Shown here: positions 44,741 to 55,100 of the stretch, piece after piece
Layout of the letters: every line of letters begins with the position of its first letter
Position numbering within the stretch: position 1 is the stretch's first letter
Source: Flavobacterium johnsoniae
GTDB taxonomy: Bacteria; Bacteroidota; Bacteroidia; Flavobacteriales; Flavobacteriaceae
Assembly (NCBI RefSeq): GCF_001879205.1
Contig: NZ_MLFK01000013.1
Location: 1 to 64,000 of the forward strand
Reading direction: 5' to 3'
DNA length: 64,000 nucleotides
Program-made: the position numbers and the translations under genes
Notes under the pieces: model-generated
Database searches by the model: none
What the model was told of the DNA's origin: nothing
The model's input: the letters and a program-made list of their open reading frames with translations, nothing else

Positions 44741-47485
44741 TTGACATGTCAAAAAACAAGCCATAATTTTACAAAAATAGTATTTAAACCTTTGCATACA
44801 AACTTATTTAATATCGTTTTAATATCATTTTTCCTGACTATAGGATGTGGTAAATCATATTCGCAAGAGATAAAACCCAAAAAAAAATCTTTACCTGCTG
44901 TAAAACAAACAGATAAACCATCAGTTAAGCCAAATGCTTCTACTGTTGCAGCCCCTGTTGCTCCAGCAGTTACTGTTGATACTGTAAAAATTGACAGCAT
45001 TAAACCTAAAAAGGCTTTTCTCGATGCCCCTACAAAATACAAAGCTAAAGATTACGCAAAATACGATAAGAAAAATAAAACTCTTACTTTATATAATGAA
45101 GCCGAATTATATTATAAAGATGTAGAGCTGAAATCTGGTATCATTATTTTGAACCTTGATAAAGATGAAGTTTACGCAGGAAGAATTAAAGATTCTGCGG
45201 GCGTTTTGGTACAATATCCAAACTTCAAACAAGGCTCAAATGAAGTACAGCCAGATTCTATTCGTTTTAATTTTAAAACAAAAAAGGCATTAATTTATAA
45301 TTCAAGAACCAAACAAGGAGAATTAAACATTAAAGCAGCGATTACAAAAAAAGAAAACGATTCTGTTTACTTTTTAAAAGGAGCACGTATTACAACTGCA
45401 GAAGATATTGATAATCCGGAATACTACTTTCAAACCAGCAGAATTAAATTTGTTCCGGGAAAAAAGATTGTTGCCGGTTTAACGCAAATGGTAATTGCTG
45501 ATGTTCCAACTCCGCTGGCACTTCCTTATGGATTTTTCCCGCTGAGTAAAGAAAAAAGTGTTTCGGGAATTATTATTCCAAGTTACAATGATTCAAATAC
45601 AAGAGGTTTCTCTTTGCAAAATGGAGGATATTACTTTGCTTTAAGTGATAATTATGACCTGACTGTTTTGGGAGATTATTATACCAATGGAAGTTATGCC
45701 ATGAGGTTTGAATCTGCTTATGCAAAAAGATACAAATACCGAGGCAATGTCAACATACGTTTTGAAAACCTGATAAACAGCGAAAGAGGTTATCCGGATT
45801 ACTCAAAACAAAACATTTATAACATTCAGTGGTCGCATTCAAAAGACACTAAATCGAACCCAAATTCAACTTTTTCTGCCTCAGTAAACATGGGGAGCAG
45901 TAAATACTTTCAGAGATCGATTAATCAGGCCAATATTGGTTCGAATTTAAATAATACATTAAGTTCTTCCATTTCCTATAACAAAACTTTCAATACGATT
46001 CCGGGATCACGTATATCGCTTTCGGCAACGCATCAACAAAATACGCAAACGGAAGAAATTTTGATGACGCTTCCAAATTTCCAAGGAAGTATTGATCGTA
46101 TATATCCGTTTGTTGGAGAAAATGGAATTAAAAAAGGTTTCTTTAAAAATATCAACTTACAATATAATGTAACTGGTAAAAATAATTTTAAAACAACCGA
46201 TTCATTATTTTTCAAACCTCAAATGTTTAGAGATGCTCAGATTGGTATGCAGCACAGCATCCCTATTAGTACCAATTTTAAAATATTTAAATATTTTAGT
46301 GCAGGTGCATCGACTAATTATCAGGAAACCTGGGTTACCAAAACTATTGATAAAAATTATGACCCAAGCAAAGGTGAAGTTTCAAATACAACTGTAAATG
46401 GTTTCGATTCTTATAGAACTTACAATTTCAGCACCAATTTAGGAACTACAATTTACGGTACATTTAATTTTGGAGCCGATAAAAAAATTCAGGCTATTCG
46501 TCACGTTATGAGACCAAGCATAACGTATGCATACACACCAAGTTTCGACAGATATTATGATCATTATACTGTTGATGCTGCAGGAAGAATTTCGACAGAC
46601 GAATATACAAGGTTCGAAAATGGTATTTATGGCGCTCCTGGAAGAGAAAACTCTAATATTGTAGGCTTCTCATTAAGCAACACTTTTGAAGCAAAAGTAA
46701 GAGACAGCGACAGTACAAAAACAGAACCTAAAAAAGTAATGCTGCTGAACAATTTAAACTTCAGTACAAGTTACAACTTCAACGCAAACGGAAAAGAAAC
46801 TTTAGCATGGCAGCCTGTGGTAGTAAGTGGTGGAACGCAGTTTTTTGACAATAAAATGAATGTTAACTTTGGAGCCGTTTTAAATCCTTATGCAATAGAT
46901 AATGCGGGAAATGTAATGAATGTTTACAACATAGACAACGGCGGTAGTTTGTTTAGAATGACGAGTGCCAACCTTACTATGAATTACTCATTCTCCAATA
47001 AAGGAACCGGGAAAGAAAAAAATACCCAAAGCCAGCGGAACGGAGGTCGAAGTGATGACTTATTTGGAACCAATACCGACTTAAATGATACTCGAAACAG
47101 CCAGTTTGCAAATGAAAAAGACGACGGAGAAAATGTAATTACTGAATTTTTCAGCTCAAAATTACCTTGGGATATGACGATGGCATACTCTTTAACATAT
47201 ACAAACGTAAACAGAGAAAACAAAATTAGCGGAAACTCTATTATGATTTCTGCCAATATGGATATTACGCCAAAATGGAAAGGCGGAATTTCTACTGGTT
47301 ACGATTTTGTACAAAAGGGCGTTACCTTTACGCAATTTCGTTTTGAGAGAGATTTATTAAGCTGGAGAATGGCATTTAACTGGCAGCCTATGGGAACCAA
47401 TTCAAACTGGAACTTCTTCATTGGTATTAAATCTGGTATGCTGAGTGATATTAAATGGAATAAACGAAGCACTTCAAATCGATAA
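44741..47485 (+). CDS. lptD: LPS assembly protein LptD (OstA)
   Basis: This outer-membrane barrel inserts lipopolysaccharide. After a signal-like segment (FNIVLISFFLTIGCGKSYSQ) and a Pro/Lys/Val-rich linker, a jellyroll OstA domain spans about residues 90-280. The C-terminal barrel covers about 300-900. There is no ATG start: TTG codons at 44708, 44741 and 44795 are all possible. A TATTTTTG box at 44713-44720 would exclude 44708, and 44795 gives the best signal peptide; the middle one is used here. It is divergent from the amidase. Confidence 0.9.
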   Translation: MTCQKTSHNFTKIVFKPLHTNLFNIVLISFFLTIGCGKSYSQEIKPKKKSLPAVKQTDKPSVKPNASTVAAPVAPAVTVDTVKIDSIKPKKAFLDAPTKYKAKDYAKYDKKNKTLTLYNEAELYYKDVELKSGIIILNLDKDEVYAGRIKDSAGVLVQYPNFKQGSNEVQPDSIRFNFKTKKALIYNSRTKQGELNIKAAITKKENDSVYFLKGARITTAEDIDNPEYYFQTSRIKFVPGKKIVAGLTQMVIADVPTPLALPYGFFPLSKEKSVSGIIIPSYNDSNTRGFSLQNGGYYFALSDNYDLTVLGDYYTNGSYAMRFESAYAKRYKYRGNVNIRFENLINSERGYPDYSKQNIYNIQWSHSKDTKSNPNSTFSASVNMGSSKYFQRSINQANIGSNLNNTLSSSISYNKTFNTIPGSRISLSATHQQNTQTEEILMTLPNFQGSIDRIYPFVGENGIKKGFFKNINLQYNVTGKNNFKTTDSLFFKPQMFRDAQIGMQHSIPISTNFKIFKYFSAGASTNYQETWVTKTIDKNYDPSKGEVSNTTVNGFDSYRTYNFSTNLGTTIYGTFNFGADKKIQAIRHVMRPSITYAYTPSFDRYYDHYTVDAAGRISTDEYTRFENGIYGAPGRENSNIVGFSLSNTFEAKVRDSDSTKTEPKKVMLLNNLNFSTSYNFNANGKETLAWQPVVVSGGTQFFDNKMNVNFGAVLNPYAIDNAGNVMNVYNIDNGGSLFRMTSANLTMNYSFSNKGTGKEKNTQSQRNGGRSDDLFGTNTDLNDTRNSQFANEKDDGENVITEFFSSKLPWDMTMAYSLTYTNVNRENKISGNSIMISANMDITPKWKGGISTGYDFVQKGVTFTQFRFERDLLSWRMAFNWQPMGTNSNWNFFIGIKSGMLSDIKWNKRSTSNR

Positions 47486-47510
47486 CTTATCGACTTAAAA
47501 TAATTTTATT

Positions 47511-47891
47511 ATGAAAAAAATAATCTTTACAGAAAAGGCTCCAGCTCCTATTGGTCCTTACAATCAGGCAGTATTATCAGGCAATACACTTTACGCTTCC
47601 GGGCAGATCGCTATAAATCCGGCATCGGGCGAACTTATTATTGATAATATAAATAACGAAACAACTCAAGTAATGGAAAATATCGCTGCCATTCTTGAAG
47701 CAGCAGATATGACTTTTGAAAATGTAGTAAAAGCTACTATTTTCATTATGGATATGAACAACTTTGGCGCAATAAACACCATTTACGGCTCTTATTTTGA
47801 CGAAAAAACCGCTCCAGCTCGTGAAACGGTACAAGTGGCGTGCCTGCCAAAAAATGTAAATGTTGAAATATCTATAATTGCTGTGAAATAG
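47511..47891 (+). CDS. ridA: RidA-family enamine/imine deaminase
   Basis: The 126-residue protein is the standard RidA/YjgF length. APAPIGPYNQAVLSGNTLYASGQ, Arg in PARETVQVACLPK and the terminal Glu in VEISIIAVK are the conserved features. It hydrolyses reactive 2-aminoacrylate-type intermediates made by PLP enzymes. It follows lptD by 25 bp and overlaps the end of the methylglyoxal synthase homologue on the other strand by 20 bp. Confidence 0.95.
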   Translation: MKKIIFTEKAPAPIGPYNQAVLSGNTLYASGQIAINPASGELIIDNINNETTQVMENIAAILEAADMTFENVVKATIFIMDMNNFGAINTIYGSYFDEKTAPARETVQVACLPKNVNVEISIIAVK

Positions 47892-48258
47892 CATCTACTA
47901 ATAGTTGTGCCGTTGCTTCATTTGTTGCCAGCGGCACATTATGAACATCGCAAATTCTAACAAGCATACTAATATCAACGCCGTGTGCATGACTTGCAAG
48001 CGGATCTTTAAAAAAGATTACTACCTTAATTTTACTTTCTGCTACTCTCGCTGCTATCTGAGCATCACCTCCCATAGAACAAGGCAATAATTTAACTACT
48101 TTAAAACCTGAATGTTCTGCATTTCGCCCTAATAGCCCTGTCGCAACAAGTTTCACTCTCTCATTTTCTAAAATGATTCGGTTTTTAATTAAAAACTGAA
48201 CCATATCGGCTTTTTTATTATCATGAGCAATAATCGCTATTTCAATGATTTTTTTCAT
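47872..48258 (-). CDS. Diverged methylglyoxal synthase paralogue
   Basis: The 128-residue protein is over half identical to the next gene. Catalytic residues seem kept: His/Asp in AHD, Asp in GGD and Asp/His/Asp in DPLASHAHGVD. The phosphate-binding parts are not: TGTTG is TGLLG here, and LSGPMGGD is LPCSMGGD. In E. coli these positions (Thr47, Thr48, Ser65, Gly66) bind the substrate phosphate. A different substrate or a regulatory role is likely, or loss of activity. Its start (MKKIIEIAIIAHD) is secure. Confidence 0.85.
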   Translation of the reverse strand: MKKIIEIAIIAHDNKKADMVQFLIKNRIILENERVKLVATGLLGRNAEHSGFKVVKLLPCSMGGDAQIAARVAESKIKVVIFFKDPLASHAHGVDISMLVRICDVHNVPLATNEATAQLLVDAISQQL

Positions 48259-48390
48259 GAATTTATAATAAAATTATTACCAAATTTAAATAAAAAAAGA
48301 TAATTCTCACATTAAAATCATCAAAATCAAGCAATTGTAATCAAAACAATAAATTCAAATCTGTAAAAAAAATTTAAATTTACTGCATAA

Positions 48391-48420
48391 AAAAACCGCG
48401 GCATTTAATACAGCGGTTTT
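48391..48420 (-). terminator. Terminator after methylglyoxal synthase
   Basis: AAAAACCGC and GCGGTTTT form an 8-bp stem with a 13-nt loop and a T-run on the minus strand. Confidence 0.7.
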
Positions 48421-48445
48421 ACTTTTATATCAAAAGAAAATATTT

Positions 48446-48820
48446 CTATAATTGCAATGCGATAGCATTTAGCAGTAATTGTGCAGAAGCTTCATTTGTC
48501 GCCAAAGGAACATTATGAACATCACAAACACGAATTAACATATTTATATCGACTTCATGGGCATGACTTGCCAGCGGATCTTTAAAAAAGAAAACCATTT
48601 TAGTTTTTCCTTCTGCTACCCTTGCCGCAATTTGTGCATCACCTCCCATTGGTCCGGAAAGCATTCTTCGTACTTTAAAACCAGCATTAACCGCTTTACT
48701 TCCGGTAGTTCCTGTTGCGATAAGTTTAATTTTTTCTAAAATAAGCAAAGTCTTGTTTTTATTTAAAAACTGAACCATATCTGCTTTCTTCCCGTCGTGT
48801 GCTATTATAGCTATTTCCAT
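48446..48820 (-). CDS. mgsA: Methylglyoxal synthase
   Basis: The 124-residue protein converts dihydroxyacetone phosphate to methylglyoxal and phosphate. All E. coli MgsA active-site features are present: AHD (His19-Asp20), ATGTTG, LSGPMGGD (Ser65, Gly66, Asp71) and DPLASHAHEVD (Asp91, His98, Asp101). It starts 8 bp after the kinase gene, so it is probably in the same transcript, linking sugar phosphorylation to a safety valve for triose phosphate. Confidence 0.93.
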   Translation of the reverse strand: MEIAIIAHDGKKADMVQFLNKNKTLLILEKIKLIATGTTGSKAVNAGFKVRRMLSGPMGGDAQIAARVAEGKTKMVFFFKDPLASHAHEVDINMLIRVCDVHNVPLATNEASAQLLLNAIALQL

Positions 48821-48828
48821 AAAATTAA

Positions 48829-49680
48829 TTATTGATTAGCAACATGGTACGCAATCAACCCATCAATAGGTCTTCTTAATACATTTCCTAATTTAAGCTC
48901 GTATTTATCAAAAGTTTCCTGTAATTCATCTTTCAAATAAAATGCAATAGAACCCACAAAATGTACCGGAACTTCCTTACAGTTATCAAACTGTTTGATA
49001 TAGTTTTTAACGAAAGACTTCATTCCTTTGAAAATGATTTTTCTACAGAATTCCGTGTCTTTATGTTTAATTAAAAACTTTGCAAAAGTGGCCAGATAAG
49101 CATTTGGGTTTGGCTCTTTATATAATTTGTTTTTAATAAAATCAGGATCAACGTCGTACTCTTTTTCAAGTTCAACTGCCAATTCTTTAGGCATTTTATT
49201 AAAATAATATTTTCTGATTAATTCTTTTCCAAAAACATTTCCGCTGCAATCATCCATTACAATGTAACCTAATGATTGAACTTTTTGGTGCAGTACTTTT
49301 CCATCAAAATAACTGCAGTTTGACCCAGTTCCTAAGATAGATACAATTGCTTCTTCACCTTTTGGAGTTGTAGCATAAACAGCCGCATAAGTATCTTCCT
49401 GAACATCCACGATAGCGTTCGTAAAATACTCCTGAAAGATTTGTTTAAGAGACTCTTTCATTCTGTCTGTTCCACAGCCTGCTCCATAAAAGAACAAATG
49501 TGTTGCATTTTTTTTATTTTGTAAAATATCAAAACGGTCATTCAATCTTGTTACAATTTCCGGGCCGTCCAGAATTTCAGGATTTAATCCTAATGTTTGT
49601 GTGGTGAATAATACTTTTCCATTATCATCAATTGCAATCCAATCGGCTTTAGTAGATCCACTATCAACTATTAATTTCAT
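48829..49680 (-). CDS. BadF/BadG-type ATPase, probable N-acetylglucosamine kinase
   Basis: The 283-residue protein has the actin/hexokinase fold: DSGSTKADW (phosphate 1), GTGSNCSYF (phosphate 2) and a C-terminal FVGSIAFYL adenosine loop. Bacteroidetes members are annotated N-acetylglucosamine kinases. That fits the chitin locus in the same window, where GlcNAc must be phosphorylated before the NagB fusion acts. It forms a tight pair with mgsA. The name rests on family and context. Confidence 0.85.
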   Translation of the reverse strand: MKLIVDSGSTKADWIAIDDNGKVLFTTQTLGLNPEILDGPEIVTRLNDRFDILQNKKNATHLFFYGAGCGTDRMKESLKQIFQEYFTNAIVDVQEDTYAAVYATTPKGEEAIVSILGTGSNCSYFDGKVLHQKVQSLGYIVMDDCSGNVFGKELIRKYYFNKMPKELAVELEKEYDVDPDFIKNKLYKEPNPNAYLATFAKFLIKHKDTEFCRKIIFKGMKSFVKNYIKQFDNCKEVPVHFVGSIAFYLKDELQETFDKYELKLGNVLRRPIDGLIAYHVANQ

Positions 49681-49755
49681 TTTATTTTAGTTTTTGGATT
49701 AGTTTTTCCTCAATAAGTGTATTTTTTACATTAATTAAAGACATAACAAAATAAG

Positions 49756-49787
49756 AAAATCCCGTTATTTGGTGATAACGGGATTTT
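49756..49787 (-). terminator. Terminator after GAPDH
   Basis: AAAATCCCGTTAT and ATAACGGGATTTT form a perfect 13-bp stem with a 6-nt loop, 17 bp after the GAPDH stop. Confidence 0.9.
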
Positions 49788-49803
49788 GCAAAAATATATA
49801 ATA

Positions 49804-50808
49804 TTATTTTAAACCTGCGATATGAACAGATAAATCAATCAATTTGCTTGAATATCCGTACTCATTATCATACCAAGATACTAATTTGAAGAAAGTTGAA
49901 TTTAAACCAATTCCTGCACCAGCATCAATGATTGAAGTTCTTTTATCAGAAATAAAATCTTGAGAAACAACTGCATCTTCAGTATATCCTAAGATACCTT
50001 TCATTTCATTTTCAGAAGCTTTTTTCAATACAGCTAAGATTTCTTCGTAAGTAGTTTCTTTAGCCACTTTCACAGTTAAATCTACTACAGAAACGTCAGC
50101 AGTAGGAACACGGAAAGACATTCCAGTTAATTTTCCATTCAAAGAAGGGATTACTTTTCCAACTGCTTTTGCAGCACCTGTTGAAGAAGGAATGATGTTT
50201 ATTGCAGCTGCACGACCACCTCTCCAGTCTTTTCTAGAAGGTCCGTCAGCAGTCATTTGAGTTGAAGTAGTTGCGTGAACAGTTGTCATTAAACCTTCAA
50301 CAATTTCGAAATTATCGTGAATTACTTTAGCTAATGGAGCTAAACAGTTTGTAGTACAAGATGCGTTAGAAACTACTAAATCAGAAGCTTTTGCAGTTTC
50401 GTGGTTAACTCCCATTACAAACATTGGAGCATCTGCAGATGGAGCAGAAATAATAACTTTCTTAGCGCCTCCTTTTAAGTGCTCGCTTGCAGTTTCGATA
50501 GTTGTGAAGATACCAGTACATTCTGCTACAACATCAACATCAACTTCATTCCATTTTAAGTCAGCTGGATTTCTTTCTGCAGTAATACGGATGTTTCTTC
50601 CATTTACATAAAGTTTTCCTTCTTTAACTTCTACAGTTCCGTTGAAACGACCGTGAACTGAATCATATTTTAATAAGTAAGCTAAGTGATCTACATCTAA
50701 TAAATCGTTGATTGCTACCACTTCTACATTATCTCTGTTGAAAGACTCTCTAAAAACGATTCTTCCGATACGTCCAAATCCGTTTATTCCTAATTTTACT
50801 TTTGACAT
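49804..50808 (-). CDS. gapA: Glyceraldehyde-3-phosphate dehydrogenase, type I
   Basis: The 334-residue protein has GINGFGRIGRIVFR for NAD, ASCTTNCLAPL with the catalytic Cys, RAAAINIIPSSTGAAKAVG and WYDNEYGYS. It oxidises glyceraldehyde-3-phosphate in glycolysis. It is 96 bp after pfkA on the same strand, so the two form a glycolytic unit. The kinase and mgsA follow after a terminator. Confidence 0.97.
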   Translation of the reverse strand: MSKVKLGINGFGRIGRIVFRESFNRDNVEVVAINDLLDVDHLAYLLKYDSVHGRFNGTVEVKEGKLYVNGRNIRITAERNPADLKWNEVDVDVVAECTGIFTTIETASEHLKGGAKKVIISAPSADAPMFVMGVNHETAKASDLVVSNASCTTNCLAPLAKVIHDNFEIVEGLMTTVHATTSTQMTADGPSRKDWRGGRAAAINIIPSSTGAAKAVGKVIPSLNGKLTGMSFRVPTADVSVVDLTVKVAKETTYEEILAVLKKASENEMKGILGYTEDAVVSQDFISDKRTSIIDAGAGIGLNSTFFKLVSWYDNEYGYSSKLIDLSVHIAGLK

Positions 50809-50904
50809 TTTACTAAATTTTTGCTTTTGTTTTTATTATACTAATTCAAAGTCTAATTTCCTCACAATAAACTTCTCCCTTTTTAAACTTTTTATCTTAT
50901 ATAA

Positions 50905-51891
50905 TTATGTAGACATGATGTCTGACACTCTCAATAATTCTCTATCAATTTCAGATTTTCCTTTAATTGCCTGCTCAAGCGGCGTTAAAGCTACTTTATC
51001 TTCTTTTAGTCCAACCATATAATTTGATTTTCCTTCGATTAAAGACTCTACTGCTTTTACACCAAGACGGCTTGCTAAAACACGGTCAAAACAAGATGGA
51101 GATCCACCACGCTGCATGTGTCCTAAAACAGATACTCTTACGTCGTATTCAGGTAAATTAGCTTCAACGTAATCTTTTAATTCGAATACGTTTTTACCAA
51201 TTTTATCACCTTCGGCAATAACCACTATACTTGATGATTTTCCTGAAGCTTTACTTTTTTGAAGAGAATCTAATAATCTGTCTAAACCTAAATCTTCTTC
51301 AGGAATAAGAATTTCTTCTGCACCGGCTCCAATTCCGGCATTAAGTGCAATATGTCCTGCATCTCTACCCATAACCTCTACAAAAAACAGACGATTATGA
51401 GAACTTGCAGTATCTCTAATTTTATCAATACAGTCAACAACAGTATTCAAAGCAGTATCATAACCTAAAGTGTGGCTTGTACCAAAAATATCATTATCAA
51501 TAGTACCCGGAATTCCCATTACCGGGAAATCATATTCAGAATTAAAAATTAAACCTCCGGTAAAACTTCCATCTCCGCCAATTACTACCAAAGCATCTAC
51601 TCCGGCTTTTAAAAGGTTTTCGTGTGCTTTTTTTCTACCTTCGGGGGTTCTAAACTCAACAGAACGAGCCGATTTTAAGATCGTTCCTCCTTTGTTTACA
51701 ATATTATTAACGCTTCGAGGGCCCATTTCTTTAAAATCTCCTTCGATCATTCCTTGATACCCTCTATAAATTCCTATGCATTCTATATTATGATAAGCAC
51801 ATGTTCGAACAACTGATCGTATTGCAGCATTCATTCCTGGTGAGTCTCCTCCTGAGGTTAGAACACCTACTTTTTTTATTGTTTTTGACAT
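50905..51891 (-). CDS. pfkA: 6-phosphofructokinase, ATP-dependent
   Basis: The 328-residue protein has VLTSGGDSPGMNAAIR, IGGDGSFTG, GIPGTIDND, VEVMGRDAGHIAL and LGHMQRGGSPSCFDR. These are the bacterial PfkA motifs for ATP and fructose-6-phosphate. It commits fructose-6-phosphate, the product of the NagB fusion, to glycolysis. It is followed by gapA. Confidence 0.97.
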   Translation of the reverse strand: MSKTIKKVGVLTSGGDSPGMNAAIRSVVRTCAYHNIECIGIYRGYQGMIEGDFKEMGPRSVNNIVNKGGTILKSARSVEFRTPEGRKKAHENLLKAGVDALVVIGGDGSFTGGLIFNSEYDFPVMGIPGTIDNDIFGTSHTLGYDTALNTVVDCIDKIRDTASSHNRLFFVEVMGRDAGHIALNAGIGAGAEEILIPEEDLGLDRLLDSLQKSKASGKSSSIVVIAEGDKIGKNVFELKDYVEANLPEYDVRVSVLGHMQRGGSPSCFDRVLASRLGVKAVESLIEGKSNYMVGLKEDKVALTPLEQAIKGKSEIDRELLRVSDIMST

Positions 51892-52199
51892 TATTTAAGT
51901 ATTAAAGTTGTAAATTTAGCAAACATTCACCACTTTTCCGGTTATGTTTATTATAAATTAATAAAATCTGTTAAATTCAAAAGTTTTCGTTAATAAGTTT
52001 TTTGATACCAAAAATTTCATTTAAAATAATAAATACCCCATTTTTTAATTAATTCTTTAAAATTAACAATAGCTAAATGAAGTGTTATAAAAATCTTAAA
52101 CATAGCACTTTAACAAAAACACATCAAAAGCCTTAAATTTAAGCATAAAAAAACCATTCGTTGCTGCGAATGGTTTTTTTATACTCTTTTTAACAATTA
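51892..52199. other. 308-bp gap between tamB and pfkA
   Basis: It contains the tamB terminator (52149-52178) and, towards pfkA, AT-rich sequence that should hold the pfkA promoter. A TAAATTTA word (about 51913-51920, minus strand) is a poor -7 match. No gene is seen. Confidence 0.5.
52149..52178 (-). terminator. Terminator of tamB
   Basis: AAAAACCATTCG and CGAATGGTTTTT form a perfect 12-bp stem with a 6-nt loop, just past the tamB stop. Confidence 0.9.
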
Positions 52200-55100
52200 T
52201 CAAACATCGTTATCCGGAATCAGTCCTTCATTATTGTTTTGAGGCTTCGGTTTTTTCTCTTCTTCCTTTTCAGTTTTCTTTTTATCTTTCTCGCTGTCTT
52301 TTTTAGATTTAAAATTAAGATAATCCGGGTTTAAATTAGAATCCTGATAATCATCAGAACTCTTTATTGCCTTTTCGAGCTTATGACTTTTAAATAATTT
52401 ATTGACCAGCTCACTGAAAGTATCAAAATCTACTTCATAAGAAATACCTACCCCTTGCGTATAACCAATTCCTTGTCCTATATAATTAATGTCATTTTCT
52501 TTATTAAACAAACGAAGGTTCATCGATCCATCTTCATTTACACGATACAGTATTTCGATATCTCCTACAATTGCAGATTCGTTTACTCCACCTACCGGTA
52601 CCCCTACTTTTCCGTTTATCGAAATCCTCTCGTTAATCTGTGATGATATATTAGCTACAAATTGTCCGTCAGCTTCCTGCCCTATTCTTCGGTCTGCCGA
52701 AATAAAATTCAGGTCTATATTAATAAGATCATTGTCTGATTTAATAATGCCTCCAAGCAAACTTGCCGCCGTTTCTGCAAATGTTCCTGATAAATCACTT
52801 TGATTAAAACCGTCAGGACTCATAAAAGATCCTGTTGATAATAAATACAAAGCCTGTGTCTGCCTCACATCTTTATCGTCTAACTTATATTGTATTTCTG
52901 ATTTTAAAACATTACTAACTGATGGGAACTGAATATCGAAATTAGGCTCCGGACTGGTTAAATCTCCTCTCAGACCAATTACTACTTCTACAGGCACCTT
53001 TTTATTAAAAGAAGAGTTTTCTAATAATACGGCAGGATTAGCAGAAGTTCTGTACACTGCTTCTAAATTTAACTGCGCTTTCATTGGGTTTCCTTCCCAA
53101 ATAATAGACCCCCCTTTTTTAACCGCGAATTTTTTATCAATTAAACCTCCATATTTAAAATTATAGGTTCCTTCGTATGCCTGGAAATCTCCCCACATAT
53201 TAAATTTACCAAGCGTATTAATTTTAAACAAGAGCGATCCGTATCCTTTTCCTTTCATACCATGACCGGAATTTCGATCAAGGATTACTTCTACTTCGGC
53301 ATCTGGCGTAATATCAAAGTCAAATTCTAACTCAAGTCCATTATAATTTCTGGTTCTTTCTACAATACCATTAGCAAGATTATATTTTTCTTTCGGCGTT
53401 ACAAAATGAATCCAGCTGCTTTCGCCCACACTTTGTACATTATTGATTGGGATTTTAACTTCGGTGCCTTTTTCAGATTTGGCATCAACTTTTATAAATA
53501 AATTTTCTGTCGGGCCTTTTATGCTGGCTGTTCCGTTTATAAATGCGGTTCCAAAATAAGCCGCATCATCGCTGTCTTTTGTATCGAGCGCCAATAATCG
53601 TTTAGAAGTAATAGTTAAATCCAATTTCCAGTCACCAAAATTATGATGCTCGATTGTTCCGTTGAGCAATCCTTTGGTTCCAAATTTTGTATCGGTTAAC
53701 TGATTATTTCTAAACAGGAATTTTTCATCAGTTAAATCAATTACCGTTCTGTCGCTCAATTCGTAATCTGTATTTAGATATGGAACTGTCATTCCGGCTT
53801 TCTCAACATACAATCGGCCGTTAATTTCCGGTTTTTTCAAATTACCAACTACAGCAGCATTTCCTGAAACAGATCCTCTTACATTTGATAAAACATCACC
53901 TCCAACAGTCCCTAAGGTTGCGAGATTAAATCCTTCCAGTTTTAAATTTAAATCAAGGAATGTCTCTTTATTTTCGATTGCAAAAGTACCATTCGCCCTA
54001 AAAGACTCAGCAAAACCATTTACAATAGAAGAATTTATAGTAAACTTTTTAAAACTTTCATCTCCGGAAATATCAAAATTCAAAGTTCCCAGATCGACTT
54101 TATTTAAGTTTAAATGATCTATAACAATAGTTGCCGTGGGCTGGTATACATCCTTATTCTGCTTATAATTTATGTTTCCGTTTAAATTTCCATTAAAAAC
54201 AAACTTCGAAGTCAACGGGGTAATTTTATTTATATCAACATCTTCAAAATTGAGGACAATATCCTTATAATCTTTTCCTTTAATAACTCCGTTTAAATCA
54301 ATTTTCTGGTTTTCGTGTGATAAAACAATATTATCAATCGTAAAGTTTTTAAAGAACTGATCGAATACAATCTGATTGTCTTTTGAAGAATCTTCATTCA
54401 AATACCACAAATAATCCTTAAACTTCATTTCAGATTTCTTAATCCCAACGATGTTATTTTTGTTTTTATCAATAGTATGAAATAAATCCAGATTGAAATA
54501 ATCCTGCCCTTTGTCGCCTCCTTTAAACTCAGAACGTACAAACAAAGTGTCTTTTGAAGTTACATTGATTAAGTTGAAATCACGGATTTTATAATAAGGT
54601 GTTTTGATACTGTCTAACTCCACAAAAGCATTATAAAGCGGGTTTTTGTTATCAACACTAATTCTAATATTATCAAAAGTATTTTTAGCAGCAGTAATCT
54701 GTTTTGATCTAAAACCAAATTTAAATTCCTGCAAATCAGAGTCTATTTTTCCTCGTACAACTGTACTGGAATCAATTTTCATTTCCGGATAAAGCATTTC
54801 GACTACCTTATTATATACATGAAAATTGAATCGCAAAAACTGTCCTTTTTTAACCTTATAAGGTTTATAATTGGTATACAAACTTCCAACAGAATTCATT
54901 ACCAATTTGTCCAATTGTGCAAACTGGAATTTACCAACAATTTTCCCTTCAACAATATCCGATGAATTAATCGTTATGGTTCTAAGTCTATCGGCATCAA
55001 AATTGGAACTGATAGTTACATCATCAAACACGTAGGTTTCTTGCGGATTTTGATAAGCAGCATCTTTTATAAAAATAGTTCCCTGAAGATTTTCAATAGA

